Origin: Streptomyces sp. NBC_00461
GTDB lineage: Bacteria > Actinomycetota > Actinomycetes > Streptomycetales > Streptomycetaceae
Assembly (NCBI RefSeq): GCF_036013935.1
Contig: NZ_CP107902.1
Location: 2,699,001-2,763,000, forward strand
Reading direction: 5' to 3'
DNA: 64,000 bases
Each line of letters begins with the position of its first letter. The first letter of the stretch is position 1. Below, piece after piece: positions 36,185-44,872 of this stretch. A program made the translations under genes and the position numbers. The notes under the pieces are model-generated. The model was given only the letters and a program-made list of their open reading frames with translations. It made no database searches and was not told where the DNA came from.

Positions 36185-37102
36185 ATGCAAAGCCGCTTCC
36201 GGAGCGACCGGCGGTTGACCGTGCGGATGACGGTCACGATGTTCCTGCTCGGATTGCTGTACGTGGCGTTCTTCGCCGCGTTGATCGTGTTGCTCAAGTC
36301 CTGGTTGCTGGTCGTCGCGCTGATGGCTGCGATGTTCGTCGCGCAGTTCTGGTTCTCCGACCGGATCGCGATGTTCGCCATGCGCGGGCGGGTCGTGGAG
36401 CGCGAGGAGTATCCCGAGCTGCATGCGGTGGTCGACCGGCTGTGCGCGATCGCCGACATGCCCAAGCCGGTGGTCGCCGTGTCCGAGATGGACATGCCCA
36501 ACGCGTTCGCGACCGGGCGGAATCCCGATCACGCCGTGATCTGTGTGACGACCGGGCTGCTGCGGCGACTGGAGCCCGCGGAGCTGGAGGGCGTGCTCGC
36601 ACACGAGCTGTCCCACGTGGCGCACAAGGACGTCGCCGTGATCACGATCGCGTCGTTCCTCGGTGTGATCGCGGGACTGATCGTGCGGTTCGCCTTCTAC
36701 TCGCAGTTGTTCGGCGGCGGACGCCGGGACCAGAACACCGCGATGATCTTCGCCGCCGTGATGGGTGTGTCCGCGGCGGTGTACGCGATCAGCTTCCTGC
36801 TCATCAGGGCGCTGTCTCGGTACCGGGAGCTGGCCGCGGACCGGGCGGCGGCGCTGCTCACCGGGCGGCCCTCGGCGCTGGCCTCCGCGCTGACCAAGGT
36901 GTCCGGAGACATCGCGCGGATCCCGACCAAGGACCTGCGGACGGCCCAGGCCTTCAACGCCTTCTACTTCACCCCGGCGACCGGCAAGGAGCCCGGCATC
37001 GAGCGGTACTTCTCCACGCACCCGAGCCTGGAGCAGCGGCTCGACCAACTGGGGCGGATCTCCGCCGAGTTGGGTGAGGCGGCCACCCCCGGAAAGGGCT
37101 GA
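36185..37102 (+). CDS. htpX: HtpX-like M48 zinc metalloprotease
   Basis: A 305-residue membrane protease of the M48B family that removes misfolded membrane proteins. Two membrane helices (about 15-58) precede the catalytic domain with the zinc motif HELSH at 140-144 and the third ligand Glu215 in SRYRELAADRAAA; two more hydrophobic segments (153-175, 188-210) lie between. ATG at 36185 (MQSRFRSDRRLTVRM) is the natural start. The pspAB gene follows after three bases, so the two are translated from one message, pointing to envelope stress. Confidence 0.93.
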   Translation: MQSRFRSDRRLTVRMTVTMFLLGLLYVAFFAALIVLLKSWLLVVALMAAMFVAQFWFSDRIAMFAMRGRVVEREEYPELHAVVDRLCAIADMPKPVVAVSEMDMPNAFATGRNPDHAVICVTTGLLRRLEPAELEGVLAHELSHVAHKDVAVITIASFLGVIAGLIVRFAFYSQLFGGGRRDQNTAMIFAAVMGVSAAVYAISFLLIRALSRYRELAADRAAALLTGRPSALASALTKVSGDIARIPTKDLRTAQAFNAFYFTPATGKEPGIERYFSTHPSLEQRLDQLGRISAELGEAATPGKG

Positions 37103-37105
37103 TGC

Positions 37106-37690
37106 ATGGGGCTCCTGGACATTCTGCTCGGCCGTACGAAACCGGCCCTGCCCGATCTGGACCGGCTCTTCGCGCTGCCGTCGGCGGCCGTGACCCTTGA
37201 GGCCGCCGCCGGTTTCACGCCGACCGGCACGGGCGCGGTGTGCTTCGCCACGGTCGAGGGCTCGGCCTTCGAGCAGACGCACCGGGAGGTCCAGGCCCTG
37301 CTGGACGCGGACGCGGACCGGGACGGCCCTCCGGTGGAGCTGCGCCAGGACGAGTTCGGCTACTCCTGGCTGGTCTCCCGCCGCTCCCCCGACCAGCTGT
37401 CGGAGCTGGTCAACGATCTGCACGCGGTGAACAGCTCGATGGAGGTGAACGGCTTCGGGCCACAGTTGCTGTGTTCCCTGGCCGGTTTCCAGGGCGAGGG
37501 AGGCAGACGGCTCGCGCTCGTCTATCTCTACAAGCGCGGCACGTTCTACCCGTTCGCGCCGCTGCCCGGTGAGGGGCAGCGGCGTGACAACGCGCTGGAG
37601 CTGCAGGTGAAGGCGGCACTCGCCGACGACCTGCGGATGGAGCAGGACCTGAGCCGCTGGTTCCCGGTGTGGGGCGCGCCCGGCCTGTAG
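37106..37690 (+). CDS. PspA-associated protein PspAB
   Basis: A 194-residue soluble protein starting MGLLDILLGRTKPALPDLDRL, the typical beginning of PspAB, an actinobacterial partner of phage-shock protein A. Other conserved-looking parts are FGYSWLVSRRSPDQL, VNDLHAVNSSMEVNGFG and RRLALVYLYKRGTFYPFAP. Its biochemical role is unknown, but its genes often accompany htpX and pspA. It overlaps almost directly with htpX here; pspA itself is not in the window. Confidence 0.85.
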   Translation: MGLLDILLGRTKPALPDLDRLFALPSAAVTLEAAAGFTPTGTGAVCFATVEGSAFEQTHREVQALLDADADRDGPPVELRQDEFGYSWLVSRRSPDQLSELVNDLHAVNSSMEVNGFGPQLLCSLAGFQGEGGRRLALVYLYKRGTFYPFAPLPGEGQRRDNALELQVKAALADDLRMEQDLSRWFPVWGAPGL

Positions 37691-37730
37691 GGCCTGTGCG
37701 CCTTCGCCGGTACGCGCGCCTTCGCCGGTC

Positions 37731-38015
37731 CTACTTGTTCTTCTCTCGCTCCTGGCGACGGGTCTCCAGGGGGCGCTCGCGGCGGTAGCGGCGCTCCCAC
37801 TTCGCCTGCTGGTCACGGCGCTTGCGGTAGGCCTCGTACGAGGCCGGCACGGACGCCGACGAGGATCCCCCCTGCGACGAGGGCCGCGAGGCTGAGCGGT
37901 CCCGACCGTACTGCAGGTACAGGAAGAGGACTCCGGCCGCGGCCAGCCACCAGACGTGGTTTCCGAATCCCAAGAGCGCCAGGACGACGGTCCCGGATAT
38001 CAAGATGGTGCCCAT
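37731..38015 (-). CDS. Small membrane protein with charged C-terminus (94 aa)
   Basis: A 94-residue protein with one or two hydrophobic segments at the N-terminus (about 3-35), a Ser-rich stretch and a strongly charged Arg/Glu tail (WERRYRRERPLETRRQER). GGAGG six bases before the ATG supports the start. No family recognised. It converges on pspAB. Confidence 0.65.
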   Translation of the reverse strand: MGTILISGTVVLALLGFGNHVWWLAAAGVLFLYLQYGRDRSASRPSSQGGSSSASVPASYEAYRKRRDQQAKWERRYRRERPLETRRQEREKNK

Positions 38016-38269
38016 GACGGGCCTCCGTGGGCGTGGTTGATCGAGCGGTGATGGTGGGTCGTCCCGACGGGGCGCTGGGGGACGGGCGTCCGTCCGTCGG
38101 TGCGTAGAGAGTAGCCCCGCGTCAGCGGGGTGATGCCGGTCCTGCGCAAAGCAGTGGTGGGCAGCTCCGCCGTGCTTGTCCAGCGTAGGGAGCCGGTCAC
38201 GGGGAGTGCATCCGGTTTTCTTCGGACGTGGGGTACGGGGGCGCCGAATCCCCCTGCGCCCCTACCCGG

Positions 38270-39004
38270 CTACTCGGCCTGTAGGTCCAGTTTCCGGTCC
38301 ACGACCTCCCGGGCCACGTCCGCCAGACGGCGGCGGTGGGAGCGGGAGTGGGAGCGCAGGACGCCGAAGGCCTCGTCCACCGAGATGGAGAGCCGGGCCG
38401 CGAGCGTGCCCTTGGCCTGTTCGATGACGATACGGCTGGTCAGGGCCTCGCCCAGCTGGTCGGCCAGGGCACGGGTCCGGCGCAGGCACCGGTCCCGTTC
38501 CAGGTTCCAGCCGGCGGCGTCGGTGAGTGACTGGCCCAGCGCGAGAAGCTCGCGGTCCATCGGCATGCCGACGGGGCCCAGCAGCCCCAGGGCGCCCAGG
38601 GTGTCCTGGCCGACGTGCAGAGGCAGGGCGGCGGCCCGGCCGTAGCCGAGTTCCAGGGCCCGGCCCGTGTAGCGCGGCCAGTCGCGGCGGGCCCGGTCGC
38701 CGTCGAGGGCGGTGTCCGGCACGGGCCGGCCGGTGCGGCGGGCCTCCGGGCCCGGTCCCTCACCCCAGCCGACGGCGTCACGCGCCAGGCCCATCAGCTC
38801 GTCGCCGGTGCCGGCGACCTCGGCGCGGGCACTCTCGTCGGAGCCGTACAGCACGATCACCGCACAGTCACCGAGCAGTTCGGTTCCGCGCGCGGCGAGG
38901 GCGGCGAGGAGCCCGGCCGGATCGGAGGCCTCCGTGACCGGGCTGGCGGCGAGGTCGACGAACGCCTGCGCCACCCGCTGCGGCGCGTGGGACATCGTGC
39001 TCAT
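38270..39004 (-). CDS. GAF-ANTAR domain regulator
   Basis: A 244-residue regulator. The first 160 residues form a GAF-like sensor (AALPLHVGQDTLGALGLLGP is the usual strand-turn). The last 60 residues are an ANTAR domain (LTSRIVIEQAKGTLAARLSI, then SVDEAFGVLRSHSRSHRRRL), which binds paired RNA hairpins and prevents early transcription termination. ATG at 39004 has GGGAG eight bases before it. The ligand and RNA targets are unknown. A coding-like stretch in another frame lies just upstream (38868-39221). Confidence 0.88.
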   Translation of the reverse strand: MSTMSHAPQRVAQAFVDLAASPVTEASDPAGLLAALAARGTELLGDCAVIVLYGSDESARAEVAGTGDELMGLARDAVGWGEGPGPEARRTGRPVPDTALDGDRARRDWPRYTGRALELGYGRAAALPLHVGQDTLGALGLLGPVGMPMDRELLALGQSLTDAAGWNLERDRCLRRTRALADQLGEALTSRIVIEQAKGTLAARLSISVDEAFGVLRSHSRSHRRRLADVAREVVDRKLDLQAE

Positions 39005-39290
39005 CGGCTGAACTCCCTTCGCCGTGGCGGAGATCCGCCTCCCGTGGGCGAGGCGGGCCCGCGTCGCCCTGGAGGATGCGCTGTGCCACTGAGTGAGCGG
39101 AGGAGCGCTCGGCAAACGCGCGTGCCTTGATGAGTTCCCGTGCGTCGGCCACCGGACGGACGAGGTGGACGGAGACCATGTCCGCGGCCTGGTGCGCCTC
39201 GGCGCGCGGATCGGTGGCCATGGCGGCATCGTACGCTCACCGTTGTCCCGCCCGGGGCGGTATGCGAATCGAACAGCGGGCAGTTCGGAG
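39005..39290 (-). other. Possible coding stretch in another frame upstream of GAF-ANTAR
   Basis: On the minus strand a frame starting with ATG at 39221 reads MATDPRAEAHQAADMVSVHL and continues ARELIKARAFAERSSAHS with strongly GC-ending codons for about 60-70 codons, then runs out of phase over the start of the GAF-ANTAR gene to 38868. It is shifted by one base relative to that gene. It could be a separate small gene, an alternative N-terminus lost by a frameshift, or chance. No good ribosome binding site is seen. Confidence 0.35.
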
Positions 39291-40631
39291 TCACACTTCC
39301 GGGGCCGCCGCGATCACGCCGGCCGCGATCGCCGCGCCCAGGGCGGCATGGTCGGCGGTGTTCTGGTCCGCGTAGTGGAGGGCGAAGTCGGCGACGGCCT
39401 GTTCGAAGGTGTCGGCGCCGCCCAGATAGGCGGCGATCGCGATGCGGTCGCCGGAGCGGGCGTGGGCACGGCCCAGGGCGGTGCCGCACAGCCGCGCGTA
39501 CGCCAGGAGGTCGGCCGGCTTCATCCCCGCGACGTCCGCGGAGCCCTTCATGTCGCGTAGCTGCCGCCAGTAGTAGGCACGCCCCTGCGGCCCCGACATC
39601 CATCCGAGGAAGACGTCACTGGCGGTCTGCAACAACCGTTGACCTGCGACGACCCGATGCCCGGGATGGACGAAGGGCCCGGTCGGCAGATGCTCTTCCA
39701 GTACGGACTTCCGCGCCTCCTTGATCTGCAGGAACAGGGGGTCGTCCTGGTCGCGTCCGGTGAGCAGCACGACGAAGCACCGCATGCCGACGCTGCCGAC
39801 GCCGACGACCTTGCGGGCGGCGTCCACGAAGCGGTAGCGGTCCAGGAGGAGGCGGCGCTCCTCGGAGAGGGTGGAGCGGTAGTCGCTGAAGATCTTGCGC
39901 AGCGACGCCATGTCGGAGGCGCCGGCGGGTTCGAGGAGCGGTGGGTACTGGACGATCCGGCGGCGTCCGTCGACCACTTCCGTGAGCTTGCCGACGGCGT
40001 GCAGGCTGGTGCGGCGGCGGGCCCGGGTGAGGCTGGAGGCAACCTGTCCGCGGCGGTTGGCGGAGCGGGCGAGGGGCAGCAGGCTCTCGGCGTCGATGCG
40101 CTCGTACCAGACGGCGAGTTCGCCCCGCCGGGCCAGCCGCCGCACGGTGGTCCGGTACGCGGCCACCGCCTCCAGCGCCGATCGGCGGACCTTGGCCTCG
40201 GCGTGCCCGTTCGTCCGGGCGGCCACGGCGACGGAGGCCGCGAGGCGTTTGACGTCCCACTCGAAGGGGCCGGGGAACGTCTCGTCGAAGTCGTTCAGGT
40301 CGAAGAGCAGGGCGCGTTCCGGGGAGGCGTACAGGCCGAAGTTCAGCAGGTGGGCGTCGCCGCACAGTTGCACGGTCAGCCCGGTGTGCGGCCGGGACGC
40401 GAGGTCGGTGGCCATCACGGCGGCCGAGCCGCGCAGGAAGGCGAAGGGTGACGCGGCCATCCGCCCGTACCGGATCGGCAGCAGTTCCGGCAGCCGGTCG
40501 CGGCCCTGCCGTTCCAGTACGGCGACGGGGTCGGGCCGGTCGACGGGCGGTATCCACGCGGCGTGCGCGGAACGGGCGACGCGGCGGCGGGCGGCCCTGC
40601 CGCGGTCGGCGCGTGAGGCAGGGGTACTCAT
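39291..40631 (-). CDS. DUF2252 protein
   Basis: A 446-residue protein of the DUF2252 family, distantly related to protein-kinase-like/aminoglycoside phosphotransferase folds. Signatures are RYGRMAASPFAFLRGSAAVM, QLCGDAHLLNFGLYASPER and LFDLNDFDETFPGPFEWDVK (candidate catalytic Asp residues in GDAHLLNFG and DFND-like segments), followed by RTNGHAEAKV. The family's substrate is unknown. ATG at 40631 is used; a GTG three codons earlier is possible. The gene stands alone. Confidence 0.88.
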   Translation of the reverse strand: MSTPASRADRGRAARRRVARSAHAAWIPPVDRPDPVAVLERQGRDRLPELLPIRYGRMAASPFAFLRGSAAVMATDLASRPHTGLTVQLCGDAHLLNFGLYASPERALLFDLNDFDETFPGPFEWDVKRLAASVAVAARTNGHAEAKVRRSALEAVAAYRTTVRRLARRGELAVWYERIDAESLLPLARSANRRGQVASSLTRARRRTSLHAVGKLTEVVDGRRRIVQYPPLLEPAGASDMASLRKIFSDYRSTLSEERRLLLDRYRFVDAARKVVGVGSVGMRCFVVLLTGRDQDDPLFLQIKEARKSVLEEHLPTGPFVHPGHRVVAGQRLLQTASDVFLGWMSGPQGRAYYWRQLRDMKGSADVAGMKPADLLAYARLCGTALGRAHARSGDRIAIAAYLGGADTFEQAVADFALHYADQNTADHAALGAAIAAGVIAAAPEV

Positions 40632-40940
40632 GGCGTCCACCACCGCTTGCCGCGCCTGTCCATCACGCCTCCCGCTGCCGGCCGTGTCCGCACGGGGCGG
40701 TCCGGTTCCGCCGCCCCTGCGCGGTCGTCGCCCGGGTTCCGCCGCCCTCTTGATCGCAGTGAAGGCGGGTGCGGGGGTGCGCGCATGCCGGACACGGCGA
40801 TCGGGTGACGGGCGTCCGGTTGGGCGCACGTATGCCGAGACCCTTGGGCCGTCTTTCTCTTCCCGGCTCCACGGCCCGTTGTCAGTGGCCTCCTGCAAGA
40901 TGGGATCACGGGTGATGCGACGAGGAGGCAGGAGGCCGGG
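40632..40940. other. Intergenic region with no feature found
   Basis: A 309-base gap between the divergent DUF2252 and winged-helix genes. It presumably carries both promoters, but no clear -35/-10 pair, hairpin or small gene was found. Reading frames across it have the composition of antisense shadows. Confidence 0.5.
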
Positions 40941-42125
40941 ATGGGTGACGGCGTGCGGTACATCGGGGCGGCGGAGCGGCGGGCTCGGCTGGCTCTGCGG
41001 CAGCGGCTGGCGCCGGAAGCGCGGGCGGGGAGCCCGGAGGAGGTCGCCGGCTCGTTGGTCGCGCTGCACGGCACGGACCCGGCGACGGTGTATCTGGCCG
41101 TCGGCGCGCGGCTCGCGGACGCGGCGACGACCGTGCCGGAGACGGAGCGCGCCCTGTACACGGACCGTTCCCTGGTCCGGATGCACGGCATGCGGCACAC
41201 CGTGTTCGTGTTCCCCACGGACCTGACCGCCGTCGTGCACGCCTCCACCGGCCTCGCGGTCGCCGCCCGGGAGCGGACCTCGCTGCTCAAGGACATGGCG
41301 AAGGCCGGGGCACCGGACGCGGCCTGGCTGAAGGAGGTCGAGGAGTCGGCGCTGGCGGCGCTGACGCGGCGCGGTCAGGCGACGGCGGCCGAACTCGCGC
41401 AGGACGAACCGCGCCTGAGGGAACAGTTCGCGTACGCGGCCGGGAAGAGCTACGAGGGCGTGCACACCGTTTCGACCCGGCTGCTGAGGGTGCTGGGCGT
41501 GGAGGGCAGGGTCGTGCGGGGGCGGCCGCTCGGGTCGTGGACGTCCAGCCAGTTCCGCTGGGCAGTGGCGCCCCCGCATCCCGAACTGGACGTGGCCGAG
41601 GCGCAGGCGGCGCTGCTCGGACGGTGGCTCACGGCGTGCGGGCCGGCCACGGAGGACGACCTGAAGTGGTGGACGGGGTGGAAGGTGACGGACGTCCGGC
41701 GCGCGCTGGCGGCGATCGGCGCGCGGTCTGTGGCACTGGACGAGGGCACGGGGTACGTCGTCGACGGCGACGTCGAGCCGGTGGCCGGGCCCGCGCAGCC
41801 GTGGGCCGCACTGCTGCCCGGCCTTGACCCGGCGGCGATGGGGTGGCGGGAGCGGGACTGGTATCTGGCACCGGAGTTGCGGCCGCTGCTGTTCGACAGG
41901 AGCGGGAACGTGGGGCCGACGGTGTGGTGGGACGGGCGGGTGGTGGGCGGTTGGGCCCAGCGGCTGGACGGGGAGATCGTGTGGCGGGTGCTGGTGCCCT
42001 CCGGGGTGGGGCGGGAGGCGGAGGCGGCGATCGGTGCCGAGGTGCAGCGGCTGCAAGGGTGGTTGGGGACCACGAAGGTGACGCCGCGGTTTCGGACGCC
42101 GGTGGAGAAGGAGTTGGCGGGGTAG
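40941..42125 (+). CDS. Winged-helix DNA-binding protein (AlkZ/HTH_42 superfamily)
   Basis: A 394-residue protein of the superfamily that includes the DNA glycosylases AlkZ and YcaQ. Three tandem winged-helix regions span the chain (for example LTRRGQATAAELAQDEPRLR). Where AlkZ has a catalytic QxQ motif, this sequence reads ALHGTDPATVYLAV, so classic glycosylase chemistry is uncertain; the HxTDP type is common in actinobacterial relatives. It may repair or sense damaged DNA. GAGGCAGGAGGCCGGG precedes the ATG. A long palindromic repeat follows the stop. Confidence 0.82.
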   Translation: MGDGVRYIGAAERRARLALRQRLAPEARAGSPEEVAGSLVALHGTDPATVYLAVGARLADAATTVPETERALYTDRSLVRMHGMRHTVFVFPTDLTAVVHASTGLAVAARERTSLLKDMAKAGAPDAAWLKEVEESALAALTRRGQATAAELAQDEPRLREQFAYAAGKSYEGVHTVSTRLLRVLGVEGRVVRGRPLGSWTSSQFRWAVAPPHPELDVAEAQAALLGRWLTACGPATEDDLKWWTGWKVTDVRRALAAIGARSVALDEGTGYVVDGDVEPVAGPAQPWAALLPGLDPAAMGWRERDWYLAPELRPLLFDRSGNVGPTVWWDGRVVGGWAQRLDGEIVWRVLVPSGVGREAEAAIGAEVQRLQGWLGTTKVTPRFRTPVEKELAG

Positions 42126-42138
42126 TGCGTCCCGTCTC

Positions 42139-42272
42139 GGGGGCCGGCCCCCGGACCCCCGCTCCTCAAACGCCGGAGGGGCTGATTTCGGCTCAGCCAC
42201 ATCCAGCCCGTCCGGCGTTTGAGGACGAGGCCCTTCAGGCCGAAGCGGGGGTGCGGGGGCGGCAGCCCCCAG
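42139..42272. repeat. Dispersed palindromic repeat, copy 2, extended form
   Basis: Right half 42204-42272 matches the lipB-end repeat (31124-31191). Left half 42161-42184 (GCTCCTCAAACGCCGGAGGG...) is its inverted partner, and outer GC-rich arms (about 42147-42162 and 42246-42260) also pair, so the unit can fold into a long interrupted hairpin. It lies between convergent genes and ends three bases before the stop of the next gene. Confidence 0.85.
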
Positions 42273-42274
42273 GC

Positions 42275-42583
42275 TCAGCGCGAGTAACGCATCAGTGCTC
42301 GCACCATGTGGCACGTCGTGTCCGACGGTGGATGGACGCCGATCACTTCGGCGGTGCTGCGTATCGTCTCGTTGCGGGCCTGGTTCGGTACGTACACGCC
42401 CGAGTCGAGCAGGGCGATCGCGAGCCGCATCGCCTTGAGGCGACGGTTGTGCGTGACGTACCAGTCGCGCGGACGGCCCGGCGGCAGCGGGCGCTTCTCC
42501 ACGGGGTCGTACGGCAGGTCGAGCAGAACGGGCCGCTTTGCTGTGGACTGCATAGGCTTCGGCTTCAGTGCGGCAGCGGGCAC
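42275..42583 (-). CDS. Small conserved hypothetical protein (102 aa)
   Basis: A 102-residue basic protein. AGGAGG lies six bases before GTG at 42583, which decides the start over longer frames reaching 42682. The middle PGRPRDWYVTHNRRLKAMRLA followed by YVPNQARNETIRSTAEVIGV and HPPSDTTCHMVRALM suggests a small helical, possibly nucleic-acid-binding fold. I recall close relatives in many Streptomyces but no function. Confidence 0.7.
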   Translation of the reverse strand: MPAAALKPKPMQSTAKRPVLLDLPYDPVEKRPLPPGRPRDWYVTHNRRLKAMRLAIALLDSGVYVPNQARNETIRSTAEVIGVHPPSDTTCHMVRALMRYSR

Positions 42584-42681
42584 AGGCATCCTCCTGTCGC
42601 GGTCAGGGCGCTCATCGGGGACTACGTCGACCCCGGCGATTCCCTCGAACACTGCTTCTATTCTAGCAACCACCACTGACA

Positions 42682-42705
42682 AAAGCCCCTGGCCACAAGG
42701 GCTTT
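42682..42705. promoter_or_regulatory. Hairpin in a divergent intergenic region
   Basis: AAAGCCC (42682-42688) pairs with GGGCTTT (42699-42705) around a ten-base loop containing GGCC. It lies between two divergent genes, so it is not an obvious terminator; it may fold in the leader of one of the messages. Confidence 0.45.
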
Positions 42706-42756
42706 CGGGGCCGCTGTGACGCAGGTGGAGGACGGGTTTTCGCGTACCGTGAGTGC

Positions 42757-43116
42757 ATGGAGATCTGGATCAACCCGGCCTGTTCCAAGTGCCGCAGCGC
42801 CATCAGCCTGCTCGACGCCGAGGGCGCCGACTACACCGTCCGCCGCTACCTGGAGGACGTACCGAGCGAGGACGAGATCAGGGACGTACTCGACCGGCTC
42901 GGTCTCGAACCGTGGGACATCACCCGCACCCAGGAGGCGGACGCGACGGACCTGGGCCTCAAGGAGTGGGCGCGGGACGAGAGTTCGCGAGACCGGTGGA
43001 TCAAGGCGCTGTCCGAACACCCCAAGCTGATCCAGCGCCCGATCATCACGGCGCAGGACGGCACGGCGGTGGTGGGGCGCTCGGAGGACGCCGTGAGGGA
43101 TGCGCTGTCCCGCTGA
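42757..43116 (+). CDS. ArsC/Spx-like thioredoxin-fold reductase
   Basis: A 119-residue protein of the ArsC family. The N-terminus MEIWINPACSKCRSAISLL carries Cys9 and Cys12 in the active-site loop, followed by a family-typical YLEDVPSEDEI and the HPKLIQRPIIT segment with the Arg-Pro that binds oxyanions. Members reduce arsenate with glutathione or mycothiol systems, or act as Spx-like regulators. With no ars genes nearby, a general thiol role is as likely as arsenate reduction. Confidence 0.87.
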   Translation: MEIWINPACSKCRSAISLLDAEGADYTVRRYLEDVPSEDEIRDVLDRLGLEPWDITRTQEADATDLGLKEWARDESSRDRWIKALSEHPKLIQRPIITAQDGTAVVGRSEDAVRDALSR

Positions 43117-43235
43117 CCGTCTCACCAACCCCTGTGTGACGCACGTTACTTCAGTGACTCCCGTAACCGCTGAGTAACCTCGTTCGGTATCTCGTACATA
43201 GCGGCGTACGCTCCCCTACCTCTCAGGAGGCGCGC

Positions 43236-43946
43236 ATGTCGCGTAGGAGAAGTCTCGGTACGAAGAAGAAGATCGCGCTGCTGGTGAGCGCGGCGGCGGT
43301 GGCGGGAGGTGGCGCCTTCGTCATGGCGAGCACCTCGAACGCCGCGCAGAGTCCGAGCCCCAGGACATTGTCCGCGGCGGACTCGAACGTCTGCCAGGGG
43401 CTCGCGACCGCCCTCGGCAACAACCAGAAGTTCATCGACGGGCAGAAGACCAGTCCGGACGCCCAGTCCGCGGCGCGGATCGCCAACCGCGAGGCCGTCA
43501 TCGCGCAGATCAAGGTCCAGCAGAAGGCGTCCGGTTGCGCTGTTGGGGAGTCGGCTCAGGACTCCCAGGCGACGCAGCCGGCGCAGAACGGCGCGGGACA
43601 GCAGGCGGGACAGCAGGCAGGGGGAGCCCAGCCCTCGCAGACCGCCTCGGCGCCCGCGGGAAACGCGGGCGGGAACGCGGGCGGTGCCGCAGCCTCCGGA
43701 CAGCAGGTGTGCAACGGCTCCACTGTCACCCTCTCCGGCGAGGGCGGCGCGCCTGCCGCCTCCAGCAACCAGTTCCCGGCGGGGACGACGCTGAAGGTCA
43801 CCAACCTGGACAACAACAAGTCCACGACGGTGAAGGTCACTTCGGTGTCCGGCAGTTGTGCCCTGCTCAACAACGCGGCCTTCGAACAGGTCCGGGAGCC
43901 CGGCAAGTTCCTGATCCGACGCGCGCTCATCGAGAAGGTGGGGTGA
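43236..43946 (+). CDS. Secreted protein with Gln/Ala/Gly linker
   Basis: A 236-residue exported protein. The signal peptide has basic start MSRRRSLGTKKK, a hydrophobic core and a likely cleavage near SNAAQ (about residue 37). A helical domain bounded by two Cys follows (VCQGLATALGNNQK to ASGCAVG), then a Gln/Gly/Ala linker (about 105-155) and a C-terminal double-psi-like domain (CNGSTVTLSGEGG; TTLKVTNLDNNKSTTVKVTS) resembling RlpA/expansin-type folds. AGGAGGCG before the ATG is strong. It resembles the DUF1996 protein at 51907 in layout. It probably acts in the cell wall. Confidence 0.75.
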   Translation: MSRRRSLGTKKKIALLVSAAAVAGGGAFVMASTSNAAQSPSPRTLSAADSNVCQGLATALGNNQKFIDGQKTSPDAQSAARIANREAVIAQIKVQQKASGCAVGESAQDSQATQPAQNGAGQQAGQQAGGAQPSQTASAPAGNAGGNAGGAAASGQQVCNGSTVTLSGEGGAPAASSNQFPAGTTLKVTNLDNNKSTTVKVTSVSGSCALLNNAAFEQVREPGKFLIRRALIEKVG

Positions 43947-43949
43947 GGT

Positions 43950-44858
43950 TCAGGCGTTCAGGAACTCCGTGAGGCGGCGCCCGAGTTCGGGGGGTGCGGA
44001 CTGCGGCAGCGCGTGATGGGAGACATGCGGGAGTACGACCGTCTCGACACGCGGCAGCAGCGCATCCGCCCTCGGTGCCACCTTGCACGCGTCGTGGGTC
44101 CTGCTGTTCCCGGCCAGGAGCAGCAGGACCGGCGCGTTCAGTCCGCGCAGCGCGGCAGGCGCCGGGCGCGGGCCGGTCACCGGCTTCGACACGGAGGGGA
44201 AGCCGGCGGCCGCCTCCTGCAGACGGAGCCAGTCGGGGTCGAGGAGCACTCCCCCGGCCTCTCCCTCAGTCGCTCCCCCAGCCACTGTCCCGGTCGCTCC
44301 CCGGGTCTCCCATTCCAGGAAGGCACGGGCACGAGCGGGCGTGGGCCGCAGCATCAGCGGCAGGGCGCGCAGCAGGTACGCCGGCCGGAAGCCGGCGAAG
44401 CACATGACGGGGTCCAGGAGGAAGAGGCGGCGCACACGCGCGCGTGCGTGCAGTGCGTAGTGCAGAGAGATCCAGCCGCCGTACGAGTGCCCGCCCAGGT
44501 CCGTCTCCTCCAGGCCGAGTTCGTCCAGGACCGCCTCCAGCCAGGCCACCAGGTCGGCGACCGTACGGGGGTGACGGTCGCCGGCCTCGGTTCCGCGGCC
44601 CGCGCAGGCGGGGAGGTCGACGGCGAAGACGCGGTGGGTGCGGGCGAGGTCGGCGGACTGGGCGTACCAACTGGCGGAGGTGGCTCCGCCGCCACCGGGC
44701 AGCAGGACCACCGCAGGGCCGCGCAGCGGGCCGCAGACATTGACGTACGTCGTGCCGAAGGGCGTGGGGACGGTCATCGCCTCACGCTCGGCGGGCCACT
44801 TGCCCATGACCTTGTCGTACGCCTCCAGGAAGCCGTCCATGTCGTACGCGGGCCTCAT
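43950..44858 (-). CDS. Alpha/beta hydrolase
   Basis: A 302-residue hydrolase. The oxyanion segment VLLPGGGGATSASW precedes the nucleophile elbow GGHSYGG (Ser nucleophile); Asp/His of the triad lie in the LLAGNSRTHD region and VSHHALPQ near the end. The substrate is unknown. GGAGG five bases before ATG 44858 supports the start. It is divergent from a MarR regulator with a palindromic operator between them, so MarR control and a small aromatic or ester inducer are likely. Confidence 0.88.
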   Translation of the reverse strand: MRPAYDMDGFLEAYDKVMGKWPAEREAMTVPTPFGTTYVNVCGPLRGPAVVLLPGGGGATSASWYAQSADLARTHRVFAVDLPACAGRGTEAGDRHPRTVADLVAWLEAVLDELGLEETDLGGHSYGGWISLHYALHARARVRRLFLLDPVMCFAGFRPAYLLRALPLMLRPTPARARAFLEWETRGATGTVAGGATEGEAGGVLLDPDWLRLQEAAAGFPSVSKPVTGPRPAPAALRGLNAPVLLLLAGNSRTHDACKVAPRADALLPRVETVVLPHVSHHALPQSAPPELGRRLTEFLNA

Positions 44859-44872
44859 TGCCCCTCCCTTAT

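Noticed and set aside
42682..42705. Hairpin as a tRNA or terminator
   Set aside because: Too short for a tRNA, and it lies between divergent gene starts rather than after a gene.
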